From the NCBI GenBank assembly GCA_001828855.1, contig MHZT01000038.1, positions 1-64,000 on the forward strand: a DNA stretch of 64,000 bases, in the 5' to 3' direction. Below are positions 7,703 through 16,535 of this stretch, in pieces. The position numbers were made by a program, and so were the translations under genes. The notes under the pieces are model-generated. The model had not been told where the DNA came from. It saw only the letters and a list, made by a program, of their open reading frames with translations, and searched no databases. Source of the stretch: Rhodobacterales bacterium RIFCSPHIGHO2_02_FULL_62_130. GTDB taxonomy: Bacteria; Pseudomonadota; Alphaproteobacteria; Rhodobacterales; Rhodobacteraceae. The stretch's first letter is position 1; each line of letters opens with the position of its first letter.

Positions 7703-10591
7703 ATGGCGCACCGCACCATTCTGACGGAGCGCCAACGAGCCGCTCTCTTCGATCTGCCGAGCAATGAAGCCGCACTGCTTCGGCATTACACGCTGGCCGA
7801 CGACGACATCGAACACATCCGCGCGCGACGGCGATCACAGAACAGACTTGGGTTTGCTTTGCAGCTTTGCGTTTTTCGCTATCCTGGCCGTCTGCTGACC
7901 GCCGAAGACGTCATCCCGGCGGCGGTGATAAAGTTCATTGCAGCCCAACTTGGCATGCAAGCCGCTGATCTGGAGGGCTACGCCGTCCGGGAAGAGACCC
8001 GTCGCGATCATCTCATCGAACTTCGGGCCATTTATGGTTACAAGATGTTCACCGGACGGGGTGCCCGTGACCTTAAGGGTTGGCTTGAAGCCGAGGCAGA
8101 ATCCGCGCGTTCCAATGAGGATTTGGCACGCCGGTTCGTTGGGGAGTGCCGACGCACCCTGACCATCCTGCCGGGGGTGTCGGTTATTGAACGGCTTTGT
8201 GCTGACGCGCTTGTTGCCGCCGAACGCCAGATCGAGGCCCGCATCGTCGAGCGCCTCGATGCCAGGATGAGGGCTAAACTCGATGCCCTGCTGTCCGAGA
8301 TCATGGATGGCGGCATTAGCCGGTTCATTTGGTTGCGCCACTTTGAGGTGGGCAAGAACTCGGCCGATATGAACCGCGTGCTGGATCGGCTGGAATTTCT
8401 TCAGGGGCTTGGGTTAACAACTGCCGCCCTTGATGGCATCCCACCGCATCGGGTCACCCGCCTTCGTAGGCAGGGGGAGCGCTACTTCACGGACGATCTG
8501 CGCGACATTTCCGATGAGCGGCGGTTGGCTATTCTTGCTGTCTGCGCCCTGGAGTGGCAAGCCGCCATTTCCGACACCGTGGTGGAAACCCATGACCGTA
8601 TTGTGGGCAAGACTTGGCGCGAGGCCAAGACGCTGTGCGATGTTCGCATCGCCGATGCCAAAGGCGCACTGCATGACACATTGCGCGCCTTCTCGGGCTT
8701 GGGTGCCGCTCTTCTTGAAGCGCGCGGCGACGGTGCCCCTCTTGAAGCGGCGATTGCTACGGCGTGCGGATGGAACGATCTCGAAGGCCTTGTCGCTACT
8801 GCCAAGCGGTTGACAGACACAATGGCGGCGGATGCTTTGGCTTATGTCGGCCAAGGCTACCATCGGTTCAGGCGCTACGCCCCGCGCATGTTGCGGGCGC
8901 TCGATATTCAGGCGGCACCCGTGGCCGCGCCGCTGATCGCCGCCGCGCAGCTTGTTGTTGCAGGCGCGCAAGCATTGGATAGGCCGACAATCTTTCTACG
9001 CCGAGGCTCAAAATGGCACCGTCATCTTCAGGCCCAGGCCCCCGGCGATCATCGGCTTTGGGAAGTGGCGGTCCTGTTCCATTTGCGCGAGGCCTTTCGT
9101 TCTGGCGATATTTGGCTGACCCATTCCCGGCGTTATGCTGATCTGAAGAATGCCCTCGTGCCGATTGCTGCTGTTCAAACAACACCTCGACTGGTCGTGC
9201 CTTTCGATCCGGCGGATTGGTTGGCAGACCGCAAGACTCGCATGGCAGAGGCATTGGAACGCTTGGCCGCTGCCGCCAAAGCAGGCGCCATTCCGGGCGG
9301 CAGCATCGAAGACGGTTCCCTGAAGCTCGAACGGCTCAGCGCCGCCGTTCCCGCTGAAGCCGAAGACCTCGTCCTGGACCTGTACAAGCGATTGCCAGAT
9401 GTTCGGATCACGGATCTCTTGCTGGAAGTGGATGACGCGACGGGTTTTACCGAAGCCTTTACCCACATCCGCACCGGGGCACCCTGCACTGACAAGATCG
9501 GCCTGCTGAATGTCCTGTTGGCCGAAGGGCTAAATCTTGGTCTGAGTAAAATGGCCGAAGCCACGGATACACATGACTATTTCCAGCTATCGCGCCTGTC
9601 CCGCTGGCATGTCGAAAGCGATGCGCTCAACCGCGCACTGGCCATGGTGATCGAGGCGCAATCTGTGTTGCCTATGGCCCGGTTCTGGGGTGCGGGCATC
9701 ACCGCTTCCAGCGACGGGCAGTTTTTTCCGACCACCCGCCAAGGTGAGGCGATGAATCTGATCAATGCCAAATATGGCAATGAGCCGGGGCTCAAAGCCT
9801 ATACCCACGTCTCTGATCAGTTCGGACCCTTCGCCACCCAGACCATTCCAGCGACGGTCAGCGAAGCCCCTTACATCCTTGATGGCCTGCTGATGAACGA
9901 CACCGGTCGCAATATCAAAGAGCAATATGCTGACACCGGCGGCTTTACCGACCACGTCTTTGCAGTCACCGCTCTCTTGGGCTTCCAGTTCATTCCCCGC
10001 ATCCGCGATCTGCCCTCCAAGCGGCTTTATGTCTTCGACCCGGCCAGCATCCCAAAGGAATTGAAGGGCCTGATCGGCGGCAAAATCCGCGAGGGCATCA
10101 TCACCGCCAACTGGCCGGACATCTTGCGCAGCGCCGCCACCATGGTCGCGGGCGTCATGCCGCCCAGCCAACTGCTGCGCAAATTCGCGGCCTACCCCCG
10201 CCAGCATGCGCTGGCCGAAGCTCTCAAAGAAATCGGACGGGTAGAACGGACACTCTTCATTATCGACTGGGTGCTCGATGCCGATATGCAGCGCCGTGCC
10301 CAGATAGGCCTGAACAAGGGTGAGGCCCATCATGCCTTAAAAAACGCCCTGCGCATCGGCCGCCAAGGTGAAATCCGCGACCGCACCACAGAAGGCCAGC
10401 ACTTCCGCATGGCCGGCCTCAATCTGCTCGCCGCCATCATCATCTACTGGAACACCAAACACCTCGGCCAAGCCGTCCACCACCGAAAAAGTGAGGGATT
10501 GGATTGCCCAACCAATCTTCTGGCGCACACTTCGCCCCTCGGATGGGCGCATATTCTCCTCACCGGCGAATACAGGTGGCCAAAATCATGA
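7703..10591 (+). CDS. tnpA: TnpA transposase, Tn3 family (DDE)
   Basis: 962 aa, about the usual length for this family. The start chosen is the ATG at 7703 (MAHRTILTERQRAALF); the longer open frame back to 7355 overlaps tnpR and the res region and is not credible. ITASSDGQFFPTT carries the first catalytic Asp. DTGGFTDHVFAV and FQFIPRIRDL are the conserved block around the second, and the C-terminal EGQHFRMAGLNLLAAIIIYW region lies just after the expected Glu. It binds the 38-bp inverted repeats and carries out replicative transposition, leaving the 5-bp duplication seen here. The stop is 9 bp inside the right repeat. No frameshift was seen. Confidence 0.95.
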   Translation: MAHRTILTERQRAALFDLPSNEAALLRHYTLADDDIEHIRARRRSQNRLGFALQLCVFRYPGRLLTAEDVIPAAVIKFIAAQLGMQAADLEGYAVREETRRDHLIELRAIYGYKMFTGRGARDLKGWLEAEAESARSNEDLARRFVGECRRTLTILPGVSVIERLCADALVAAERQIEARIVERLDARMRAKLDALLSEIMDGGISRFIWLRHFEVGKNSADMNRVLDRLEFLQGLGLTTAALDGIPPHRVTRLRRQGERYFTDDLRDISDERRLAILAVCALEWQAAISDTVVETHDRIVGKTWREAKTLCDVRIADAKGALHDTLRAFSGLGAALLEARGDGAPLEAAIATACGWNDLEGLVATAKRLTDTMAADALAYVGQGYHRFRRYAPRMLRALDIQAAPVAAPLIAAAQLVVAGAQALDRPTIFLRRGSKWHRHLQAQAPGDHRLWEVAVLFHLREAFRSGDIWLTHSRRYADLKNALVPIAAVQTTPRLVVPFDPADWLADRKTRMAEALERLAAAAKAGAIPGGSIEDGSLKLERLSAAVPAEAEDLVLDLYKRLPDVRITDLLLEVDDATGFTEAFTHIRTGAPCTDKIGLLNVLLAEGLNLGLSKMAEATDTHDYFQLSRLSRWHVESDALNRALAMVIEAQSVLPMARFWGAGITASSDGQFFPTTRQGEAMNLINAKYGNEPGLKAYTHVSDQFGPFATQTIPATVSEAPYILDGLLMNDTGRNIKEQYADTGGFTDHVFAVTALLGFQFIPRIRDLPSKRLYVFDPASIPKELKGLIGGKIREGIITANWPDILRSAATMVAGVMPPSQLLRKFAAYPRQHALAEALKEIGRVERTLFIIDWVLDADMQRRAQIGLNKGEAHHALKNALRIGRQGEIRDRTTEGQHFRMAGLNLLAAIIIYWNTKHLGQAVHHRKSEGLDCPTNLLAHTSPLGWAHILLTGEYRWPKS

Positions 10592-10600
10592 CCAAATCGC

Positions 10601-10638
10601 CTTAACGTACGATCCTGCACTCCCCGGCATTCGACCCC
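10601..10638 (-). repeat. Right terminal inverted repeat of the Tn3-family element
   Basis: 38 bp starting CTTAACGTACGATCC and ending CGACCCC; it mirrors 6938-6975 with two mismatches. The target duplicate GAGTT follows directly at 10639-10643. Confidence 0.95.
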
Positions 10639-10686
10639 GAGTTTGCGGCGCTGGTCGCAATCCGACAGGAGCGCAATATAGGCTAG
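10639..10686 (+). pseudogene. Detached 3' end of the UPF0149-type gene
   Basis: The second GAGTT copy plus T at 10644 opens the frame E-F-A-A-L-V-A-I-R-Q-E-R-N-I-G and ends in TAG at 10684-10686. This is the natural C-terminus of the gene at 4887, separated from it by the transposon. It has no start of its own and is not expected to be translated. Confidence 0.85.
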
Positions 10687-11227
10687 TGGGAAGAGTTCGA
10701 GCGTCGAAAAGGGCGGGGAGGGGACCTTGGCCATTGTGGTTGCCGCCGCAGCAGTTGTGGCAAAGCGGTCGTTCGCTTTGCGATTCAGCCTTCCGAATTC
10801 GCAAGGCACTCCTGCCTTATCTAGTCCCAGAGCACTTTCACTAGCGGCCTGTCGATCTTTCGCGACCTTTCCGAGGCGCATAGGATTGACGCGCGTCCGA
10901 GCTGAATTCTGACGGGCTTAACTAGCCTTCCCTCGGGCAAATGTCGATGCGCGACGCGCTCTGAGGCTAGGCTAACCATAAGGCCCAGAATGGCCGCCTG
11001 CATCATCTGCCCGTTGTCCGAAATGTTGCCGCTTCGGGTAAATTCAGACCGCTTGGAGTCTGCTTTGGCGAACCACGACCGCCAGTCATTCAACATCTCT
11101 TCAAATAGAAGCTGGGCGTTGTCGAGGCGCGCCGAGTTGGGCAAATTGCGACAATCGATCCAAGATATTCGAAGGAAAGAGTCTGAATAAGCGCGACTCT
11201 GATGCTTTCCTTCTCTTCGGGACCGAG
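10687..11227. other. 541 bp without a convincing gene
   Basis: Lies between the severed UPF0149 tail and the flavin hydroxylase. A leftward open frame (10821-11297) exists but starts inside the hydroxylase gene, has no recognisable domain and no ribosome binding site, so it is not called. No terminator, repeat or insertion-sequence end was recognised. It probably holds the junction between plasmid backbone and catabolic island. Confidence 0.4.
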
Positions 11228-12358
11228 TTAGCCGATGGCCGTCGACCAAGCCTGATAGCCGTAGACCCAGTCGGCATTGCCCTTGCCCTTCAGCCATTCA
11301 TTGGCGAGCGAGGCGCGCTGGATCTCGGCGGTGCGCGGAATGCGCGCGCGCTCATAGGCTTGCAGCGCTGCGGGCAGCTCGGCACGGGTCTTGCCCTCGA
11401 CGGCGCGGGCCAGCACCACGGCATCCTCGATCGCCATGCATGCGCCCTGCGCCATGAAGGGCACCATCGGATGGGCCGCATCGCCCAGAAGGGTGATATT
11501 GCTCTGCGACCAGTTTTCCATCGGTTCACGTACATGCAGGGCCGAGCGGGTGACGCTGTCGCAGGCATCCAGAAGGGCGCGGGCATCTGGATGGAAATCG
11601 GAATAGGCGTCGCGCAGTTCGGCGATGTCGCCGGGCAGCGTCCAGCCTTCCTCGGTCCAACCTTCCTTGGGGGTGGTGGCGAAGACAAAGATCTCGGTGC
11701 CATGGGTCAGCGGGAAGGTGACGATCTGGCGGTCCGAGGTCGGCCCCCACCATTTGGTGAAGGCGTCAAGGTCTGGCAGGCCCGGTGCCCGGTCGCGCGG
11801 GAAGACCGCCCTCCACGAGACAAGGCCGGTGAAGCGCGGCGCATCCGGGCCAAAGATCGACCGGCGCACCGGCGAATGGATGCCATCGGCACCGATCACC
11901 AGGTCGAACTCCTGCCGGGAGCCGTCGGCGAAAAGCACCGCCGCACCTGTGGCCGTCAGCTCGGCCTCAGTCACCTTGGCATCCAGATGCAGGCTGCCGG
12001 AGGCGAGTTTCGCCTCCAGCGCGTCCAGGATATCGGCGCGGTGAATGGTCAGTTGCGGCGCGCCATAGCGTTCTTCGGCGGCGGCACTCATCGGCAGGCG
12101 AGAGGTTTCCTCGGCGGTGTCCCACATCCGGCTGATGCGGTGGGTCGGGCGGGCGGCATTGGCGCGCAGCGCCTCGCCCAGGCCCAGACGGTCCAGCGCG
12201 TGAACGGCATTCGGAGTCAGGTTCACATCGGCCCCGACCCGGCCATAGGCGCGCGACTGCTCGAACACCGCAACGTCATGCCCCTGCGCCTGAAGCGCGA
12301 TCGCCACCGCCATACCCCCCACGCCGCCGCCACATACCGCGATTTTCAGTCTTTCCAT
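11228..12358 (-). CDS. FAD-dependent aromatic hydroxylase (salicylate / 6-hydroxynicotinate monooxygenase type)
   Basis: 376 aa; GAGGAGG precedes the ATG. Class A flavoprotein monooxygenase motifs are complete: CGGGVGGMAVAIALQ near residues 9-23 for the FAD ADP moiety, VIGADGIHSPVRR near 155-167 (DG motif), and LLGDAAHPMVPFMAQG near 290-305 (GD motif). Such enzymes use NAD(P)H and O2 to hydroxylate a ring, sometimes with loss of a carboxyl group (NahG, NicC). Here it ends the leftward operon, 169 bp after the aldehyde dehydrogenase. It probably makes the dihydroxylated ring that the extradiol dioxygenase (17321-18241) opens. The substrate cannot be deduced; an N-heterocyclic acid is suggested by the nearby molybdenum hydroxylase. 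Confidence 0.85.
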   Translation of the reverse strand: MERLKIAVCGGGVGGMAVAIALQAQGHDVAVFEQSRAYGRVGADVNLTPNAVHALDRLGLGEALRANAARPTHRISRMWDTAEETSRLPMSAAAEERYGAPQLTIHRADILDALEAKLASGSLHLDAKVTEAELTATGAAVLFADGSRQEFDLVIGADGIHSPVRRSIFGPDAPRFTGLVSWRAVFPRDRAPGLPDLDAFTKWWGPTSDRQIVTFPLTHGTEIFVFATTPKEGWTEEGWTLPGDIAELRDAYSDFHPDARALLDACDSVTRSALHVREPMENWSQSNITLLGDAAHPMVPFMAQGACMAIEDAVVLARAVEGKTRAELPAALQAYERARIPRTAEIQRASLANEWLKGKGNADWVYGYQAWSTAIG

Positions 12359-12527
12359 GGTTTTCGCCTCCTCGAGTTACGTTCTGCCTGCGGGCAGGGT
12401 GGTTCAGTCATGAGTGGATCCGAAGGGCGGCCCGAAGCGGCTATTGGCCAGGGTGGCCCCGCCGTCGCGCGCCGGGCGGCGCTAGCTCTTCGCTTGGAAT
12501 GCCCGGACGGCGGTCGCCCGATAGCCA

Positions 12528-14021
12528 TCACGCGCCTCCTTGTGGCCAGCGCGCCCAGGGGTGGGGCTTTCCGGTCAGGTCAACGTAGAGCGACTTCTGC
12601 GCCATATAGGCCCGGATGCCCTCGCGCCCCTTCTCGCGGCCCAGGCCCGCGTCCTTCTCCCCGCCAAAGGGGGTTGATGCCGAGAATTGCTTGTAGGTGT
12701 TGATCCAGACTGTCCCTGTCTGCAACGCCCGCGCCACGCGCCAGGCCTTGGGAAAGTTGCGTGTCCAGATGCCGGCGGCCAGGCCATAGGCATTGTCGTT
12801 GCCCTGGGCGATCACGTCGGCCTCGTCCCTGAAGGGCAGTACGGCAAGCACCGGGCCGAAGACCTCGTCACGGCAGATGCTGGCCGCGTTGGTGACGCCC
12901 GCGAGGATCGTCGGAAGGTAATAGGCCCCCTTGTCGAAGAGGCCGCCCGTCGGCGCCGCGCCGCCGCACAGCACCCGGGCGCCTTCGGCAACGGCGCGAT
13001 CGACCATGGCGGCCACGCTGGCGCGGTGGTCGGGGTGGACCATCGGGGCGACCTGGGTTTCGGGGTCGAAAGGGTCGCCCAGACGCAAGGCACGGGTGGC
13101 GGTGACCAGGCGCGCCACGAAGCTGTCATAGATCGACTGCTGCACGAACAACCGCGCCCCGGCGATGCAGCTTTGTCCGGTCGAGGAAAAAACCCCGTAA
13201 AGGATGCCTGCGATGGCCAGGTCGGTGTCGGCATCCTCAAAGACGATGGTGGGCGACTTGCCCCCCAGTTCCAGTGAGACCGGCATCAGCTTTTCCGCCG
13301 CCTGCCGCGCCAGCATGCGACCGGTCTCAGTGCCGCCGGTGAAGCTGACCTTGCCGATGGCGGGGTGCTCGACCAGCAGGTTGCCGATCTCGCGCCCGGC
13401 GCCGGGCAGCACGCTGAACAGCCCCTTCGGAAGGCCCGCTTCCTCGATGATCCGCGCCAGTTCCAGCGCGACCAGCGGTGACCAGCTTGCGGGTTTCAGC
13501 AGCACCGCATTGCCCGCCGCCAGCGCCGGGGCCACCTTCTGCGCATCCGAGGCGATGGGCGAATTCCACGGCGTGATCGCGGCGACCAGGCCTATGGGGT
13601 CATGCACTGACATCGTCAGATAGTCGCCGCGCTGGGAGGTCAGGGCGTCATCCAAGGTTTCCAGCGCCGCCGCGACATAGCGGAAGGTCCCGGCGGCCGA
13701 GGCGGCCAGCGCCCCGGTTTCGCGCAGGGTCTTGCCGGTGTCGCGGGTCTGGATATGGGCGATGCGGGCGGCATTGGCCTCGATTCCGCCTGCGATGCGG
13801 TGCAATATGCGGGCGCGCTCATGCGACTTCAGCCCGCGCCAGGCGGGATCGGCTTGGGCCGTGATTGCGCTCGCAATGGCCCTTTCGCCATCGGCGCGGC
13901 TGGCGCCTTTCAGGACAAGGTTGACCGATCCGTCGGCGGGGTAGATCGAGGTAATCTCGGCCCCGCTGCCCCATTCCCACTCGCCGCCGATGAACAGGCG
14001 ACCGTCCGGCATTTCCGTCAT
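12528..14021 (-). CDS. NAD(P)-dependent aldehyde dehydrogenase
   Basis: 497 aa, full length for the ALDH superfamily. ITPWNSPIASDAQKVAPALA near residues 138-157 and FTGGTETGRMLA form the NAD site. LELGGKSPTIVF carries the general-base Glu, and FSSTGQSCIAGARLF carries the catalytic Cys, about 300 residues in. EVFGPVLAVLPF is the conserved C-terminal block. It should oxidise an aldehyde to an acid. It overlaps the upstream aspartate-dehydrogenase-like gene by 4 bp (ATGA), so they are coupled. By operon logic the substrate is a (semi)aldehyde released after ring fission. The annotation is safe; specificity is unknown. Betaine-aldehyde or 2-hydroxymuconic-semialdehyde dehydrogenases are the nearest named groups by general features. 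Confidence 0.9.
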   Translation of the reverse strand: MTEMPDGRLFIGGEWEWGSGAEITSIYPADGSVNLVLKGASRADGERAIASAITAQADPAWRGLKSHERARILHRIAGGIEANAARIAHIQTRDTGKTLRETGALAASAAGTFRYVAAALETLDDALTSQRGDYLTMSVHDPIGLVAAITPWNSPIASDAQKVAPALAAGNAVLLKPASWSPLVALELARIIEEAGLPKGLFSVLPGAGREIGNLLVEHPAIGKVSFTGGTETGRMLARQAAEKLMPVSLELGGKSPTIVFEDADTDLAIAGILYGVFSSTGQSCIAGARLFVQQSIYDSFVARLVTATRALRLGDPFDPETQVAPMVHPDHRASVAAMVDRAVAEGARVLCGGAAPTGGLFDKGAYYLPTILAGVTNAASICRDEVFGPVLAVLPFRDEADVIAQGNDNAYGLAAGIWTRNFPKAWRVARALQTGTVWINTYKQFSASTPFGGEKDAGLGREKGREGIRAYMAQKSLYVDLTGKPHPWARWPQGGA

Positions 14022-14830
14022 ATCGCCACCTCGCGCAGCCGGTTCAGCACCTCGCGCGCCACGGAATAGACTGTGGTGACCGAAGTCTTGGGGTTGTCGA
14101 CCGAAGGCTTGCCCTCGATGCGGATCGTGTAATCGGCGACCTCGGAGGTGACGCTGTACTCATGGATGTTGCGGCCGACCGCAGGGTCGGCGATCAGCCG
14201 GACGCGTGTCTCATCCCAGCCGATCCCGGCCAGGGCGAGGGTCGCGGCCACATTGGCATTCTTGGGATAAAGCGTGGCGGCGTCGCGGGCGGTACCTTCG
14301 AAGAACACCGCTTCCTCGGTCAGCCCCGCAAGATCGACCAGCGCCTCGGCTGGGGTGCCGGTCCAGGCCATGGGCGGCTTGCGCCCGGTATAGGTGACCG
14401 CGCTGATTCCGGCGGGGCGCAGCGCCGACAGGATGTCGACCCCGCCGATGGCCCCTGCGGGCAGGAGGAACCGGCTGCCGCCTTCGTGCGCGGCCCGGGT
14501 CAACTGGGCGTAAAGGCCCGCATCGGCCAGTGCGCCGATCGAGACGATCAGCGTCTCGATCCCGGCGCGCAGGACGGCGGTGGCATGCTGGGCCACGGCC
14601 TGATGCCCGGCGCATTCGACAACCAGATCCGGCCCCGCGGCTATCAGCTCCTCCGCCCTGGTCACCACACGCGCCGATGCGGGGAAGGTTGTGGCCAGTT
14701 CGCCTTCGACCCCTTCGGCGAATTCCGGCAGGCTGAGAACCGTCAGCGCCGATATCGCGGCCTGTTCCTGTGCCAGAACCTTCAGGAGCGTGCGGGCGAT
14801 GTTGCCGTAACCGATCAATCCTAGATGCAT
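14018..14830 (-). CDS. Aspartate-dehydrogenase-like (NadX-type) oxidoreductase
   Basis: 270 aa. The N-terminal Rossmann motif LGLIGYGNIARTLLKVL is near residues 3-19. VVECAGHQAVAQHA and LLPAGAIGGVDILSAL are typical of L-aspartate dehydrogenase, as is DPAVGRNIHEYSV, which holds the catalytic His. Known members oxidise L-aspartate to iminosuccinate with NAD(P). In this operon an amino-acid role is odd, so it may act on an amine or imine intermediate of a nitrogen-containing ring, or convert a product into the C4 pool. It is coupled to the aldehyde dehydrogenase downstream and begins 4 bp after the ThDP enzyme ends. Confidence 0.8.
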   Translation of the reverse strand: MHLGLIGYGNIARTLLKVLAQEQAAISALTVLSLPEFAEGVEGELATTFPASARVVTRAEELIAAGPDLVVECAGHQAVAQHATAVLRAGIETLIVSIGALADAGLYAQLTRAAHEGGSRFLLPAGAIGGVDILSALRPAGISAVTYTGRKPPMAWTGTPAEALVDLAGLTEEAVFFEGTARDAATLYPKNANVAATLALAGIGWDETRVRLIADPAVGRNIHEYSVTSEVADYTIRIEGKPSVDNPKTSVTTVYSVAREVLNRLREVAI

Positions 14831-14834
14831 GGCG

Positions 14835-16520
14835 TCAGACCTTGTTTCCAGCCGCTCCTGCGGGCGGACCCGAGAAGCTTTCGGCGAAGGGGCCGATGGC
14901 GACCATGTCGACCTCGATCATCTGCGGTCCGGCTGCGGCCAGCGCGGCATCCAGCGCCGCGCCGAAGTCCTCCACCGCGCGCACCACCCGGTGCGGCAGC
15001 CCGATCGAGGCGCAATGGGCGGCGAAATCAGGGGTGTGCAGCGCGGAATAGTGGTGTCGACCGTCGTATTGCGCGTCCTGGATGTTGCGGATCACGCCAT
15101 AGGCGCGGTCGTTCATCAGCACGTAGACCAGCGGAGCCTGTTCCTCGACGGCCGTAATCAGTTCGGCAATGCCCAGTTGCAGCCCGCCGTCCCCCAGAAG
15201 CGTCACCGCCTTGGGTCCGGTGCTGGCCAGCGCCGCCCCCACCCCCATCGCGGCACCCTGGCCGATGCCGCCGCCCAGGGCATGAACGCCAAGCCGGGCC
15301 TCGGCCAGACGGACATAGCGGTTGCCAAAGGTCGAGTTCGAGATCGTCACGTCGCGCACCCAGGCATGCCCCCCGGCGGCGATGCGGGCGGTCAGGGCCT
15401 CTGCCACCGCTTGATAGGGGCCAAGGCGGCTGCGGAGTGCGCCTTCGCTCTTGGCCCGGGCGGTGGCGATGTCAAAGCCGAGCTGTGGGTCGACCTGCAG
15501 TTTCTCGGGCAGCGCTACCAGCACGCGCGCCAGCGTATCGCGAGCGGAACCATGGACGAAGAGATCGACTGGATAGTTCCGCCCACCCTGCGCGGCATCA
15601 GCGTCGATCTGGATCAGCGGGCGTGGCAGGCGCATCTTGTTGTTCAGCGTTTCGTTGCCGCGCAGGCGCGAGCCGACGACGATCATCAGATCGCAAGAGG
15701 CATAGATCGCTTGCGCCTCGGGCGTCATGTTGAAGGCACCGAGGCTGGCAGGATGGTCCTCGGCCACCACGGCCCGGCCCTGGGTCGACGTAACGGCACC
15801 GAAGCCGCGTGCCACCAACGCCCGCGCCTCGGCCTCGGCCCCGCGTGCGCCACCGCCCAGCCATAGCATGGGGCGCCGAGCGGCAAGGATGCGCTCCACG
15901 ATGGCTGCGATGGCGTCGTCGCCGGCGCAGGGCGCTTGCGGGCGGGGCACCAGTATCTGCGGCGCGACGGACATGACAGTGCGCTGCACATCGACCGGAA
16001 TCTCCAGAGCCACCGGCCCGGTCGGGGCGGCCAGCGCCTGGGAAACGGCGGCGGTCAGCGCTCCGATGGCGCTGCCCGCGTCCCACATGCGGACATAGGC
16101 CTTGGACACGGCGCGCAGCATGTCGGGCTGGCGCGGCACGTCATGAATGGGTGCGCGGTCGCGGTCCATGAATTCGGTGTCGACGGTCGAGGTGATATGC
16201 AAAAGCGGTGTCCCCGCCGTCAGCGCCTCAACCTGGGCACCCGCCGCATTGCCGGCAGCCGTGCCGGTCGAGGTGAACACCACCCCCAGCCGCCCGGACA
16301 CCCGTGCCCAAGCATCGGCCATGTTCATCGCCCCCGCCTCGCCCCGTGTCGGTACAAAGCGGATGCGGCCCTGCCGCGCGATGGCATCGAGGATGGGCAT
16401 GTTGTGGATCGAGATCACACCGAAGACGGTGGTCACGCCAATCTCGGCCAGCCAGCGGGCGACGAATTCACCGACGGTTTCAGAGTTCGCTGCGGTCTGC
16501 GCAATCGTGTCGATTTTCAT
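14835..16520 (-). CDS. Thiamine-diphosphate-dependent enzyme (acetolactate synthase / benzoylformate decarboxylase superfamily)
   Basis: 561 aa with the full three-domain order. The N-terminal PYR domain (about 10-175) carries the activating Glu in TRGEAGAMNMADAWAR. The central domain spans about 190-330. The C-terminal domain carries the ThDP/Mg signature GDGGLQLGIAELITAV followed by LMNDRAYGVIRNIQD, near 430-465. No FAD-site feature or regulatory subunit is seen nearby, so biosynthetic acetohydroxyacid synthase is unlikely. The neighbours suggest decarboxylation or carboligation of a 2-oxo acid formed after ring cleavage, with the aldehyde product passed to the aldehyde dehydrogenase. The gene is tightly packed in the leftward operon, 15 bp after the SDR. 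Exact reaction unknown. Confidence 0.85.
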   Translation of the reverse strand: MKIDTIAQTAANSETVGEFVARWLAEIGVTTVFGVISIHNMPILDAIARQGRIRFVPTRGEAGAMNMADAWARVSGRLGVVFTSTGTAAGNAAGAQVEALTAGTPLLHITSTVDTEFMDRDRAPIHDVPRQPDMLRAVSKAYVRMWDAGSAIGALTAAVSQALAAPTGPVALEIPVDVQRTVMSVAPQILVPRPQAPCAGDDAIAAIVERILAARRPMLWLGGGARGAEAEARALVARGFGAVTSTQGRAVVAEDHPASLGAFNMTPEAQAIYASCDLMIVVGSRLRGNETLNNKMRLPRPLIQIDADAAQGGRNYPVDLFVHGSARDTLARVLVALPEKLQVDPQLGFDIATARAKSEGALRSRLGPYQAVAEALTARIAAGGHAWVRDVTISNSTFGNRYVRLAEARLGVHALGGGIGQGAAMGVGAALASTGPKAVTLLGDGGLQLGIAELITAVEEQAPLVYVLMNDRAYGVIRNIQDAQYDGRHHYSALHTPDFAAHCASIGLPHRVVRAVEDFGAALDAALAAAGPQMIEVDMVAIGPFAESFSGPPAGAAGNKV

Positions 16521-16535
16521 CAGTCTTGTCGTCCT

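Larger units (their letters stand above)
6938..10638. mobile_element. Complete Tn3-family transposon, 3,701 bp
   Basis: Terminal inverted repeats of 38 bp lie at 6938-6975 and 10601-10638. They begin GGGGTCGAATGCC, end CGTACGTTAAG, and differ at two positions (AA against GG), matching the Tn3 pattern GGGG...ACGTTAAG. Both ends are flanked by the direct repeat GAGTT (6933-6937 and 10639-10643), the 5-bp target duplication expected of this family. Inside are a divergent resolvase and transposase with a probable res site between them, and no passenger gene. The intact repeats and uninterrupted genes suggest a recent, possibly active insertion. Confidence 0.97.

Noticed and set aside
10821-11297. 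158-codon leftward frame between the transposon and the hydroxylase
   Set aside because: Starts inside the hydroxylase gene, has no ribosome binding site and no recognised motif.
11360-12703. 447-codon rightward frame over the flavin hydroxylase
   Set aside because: Antisense to a complete FAD monooxygenase; no recognisable protein features.
14835-16520. Biosynthetic acetolactate synthase
   Set aside because: No regulatory subunit or ilv genes nearby, and placed in a ring-cleavage operon.
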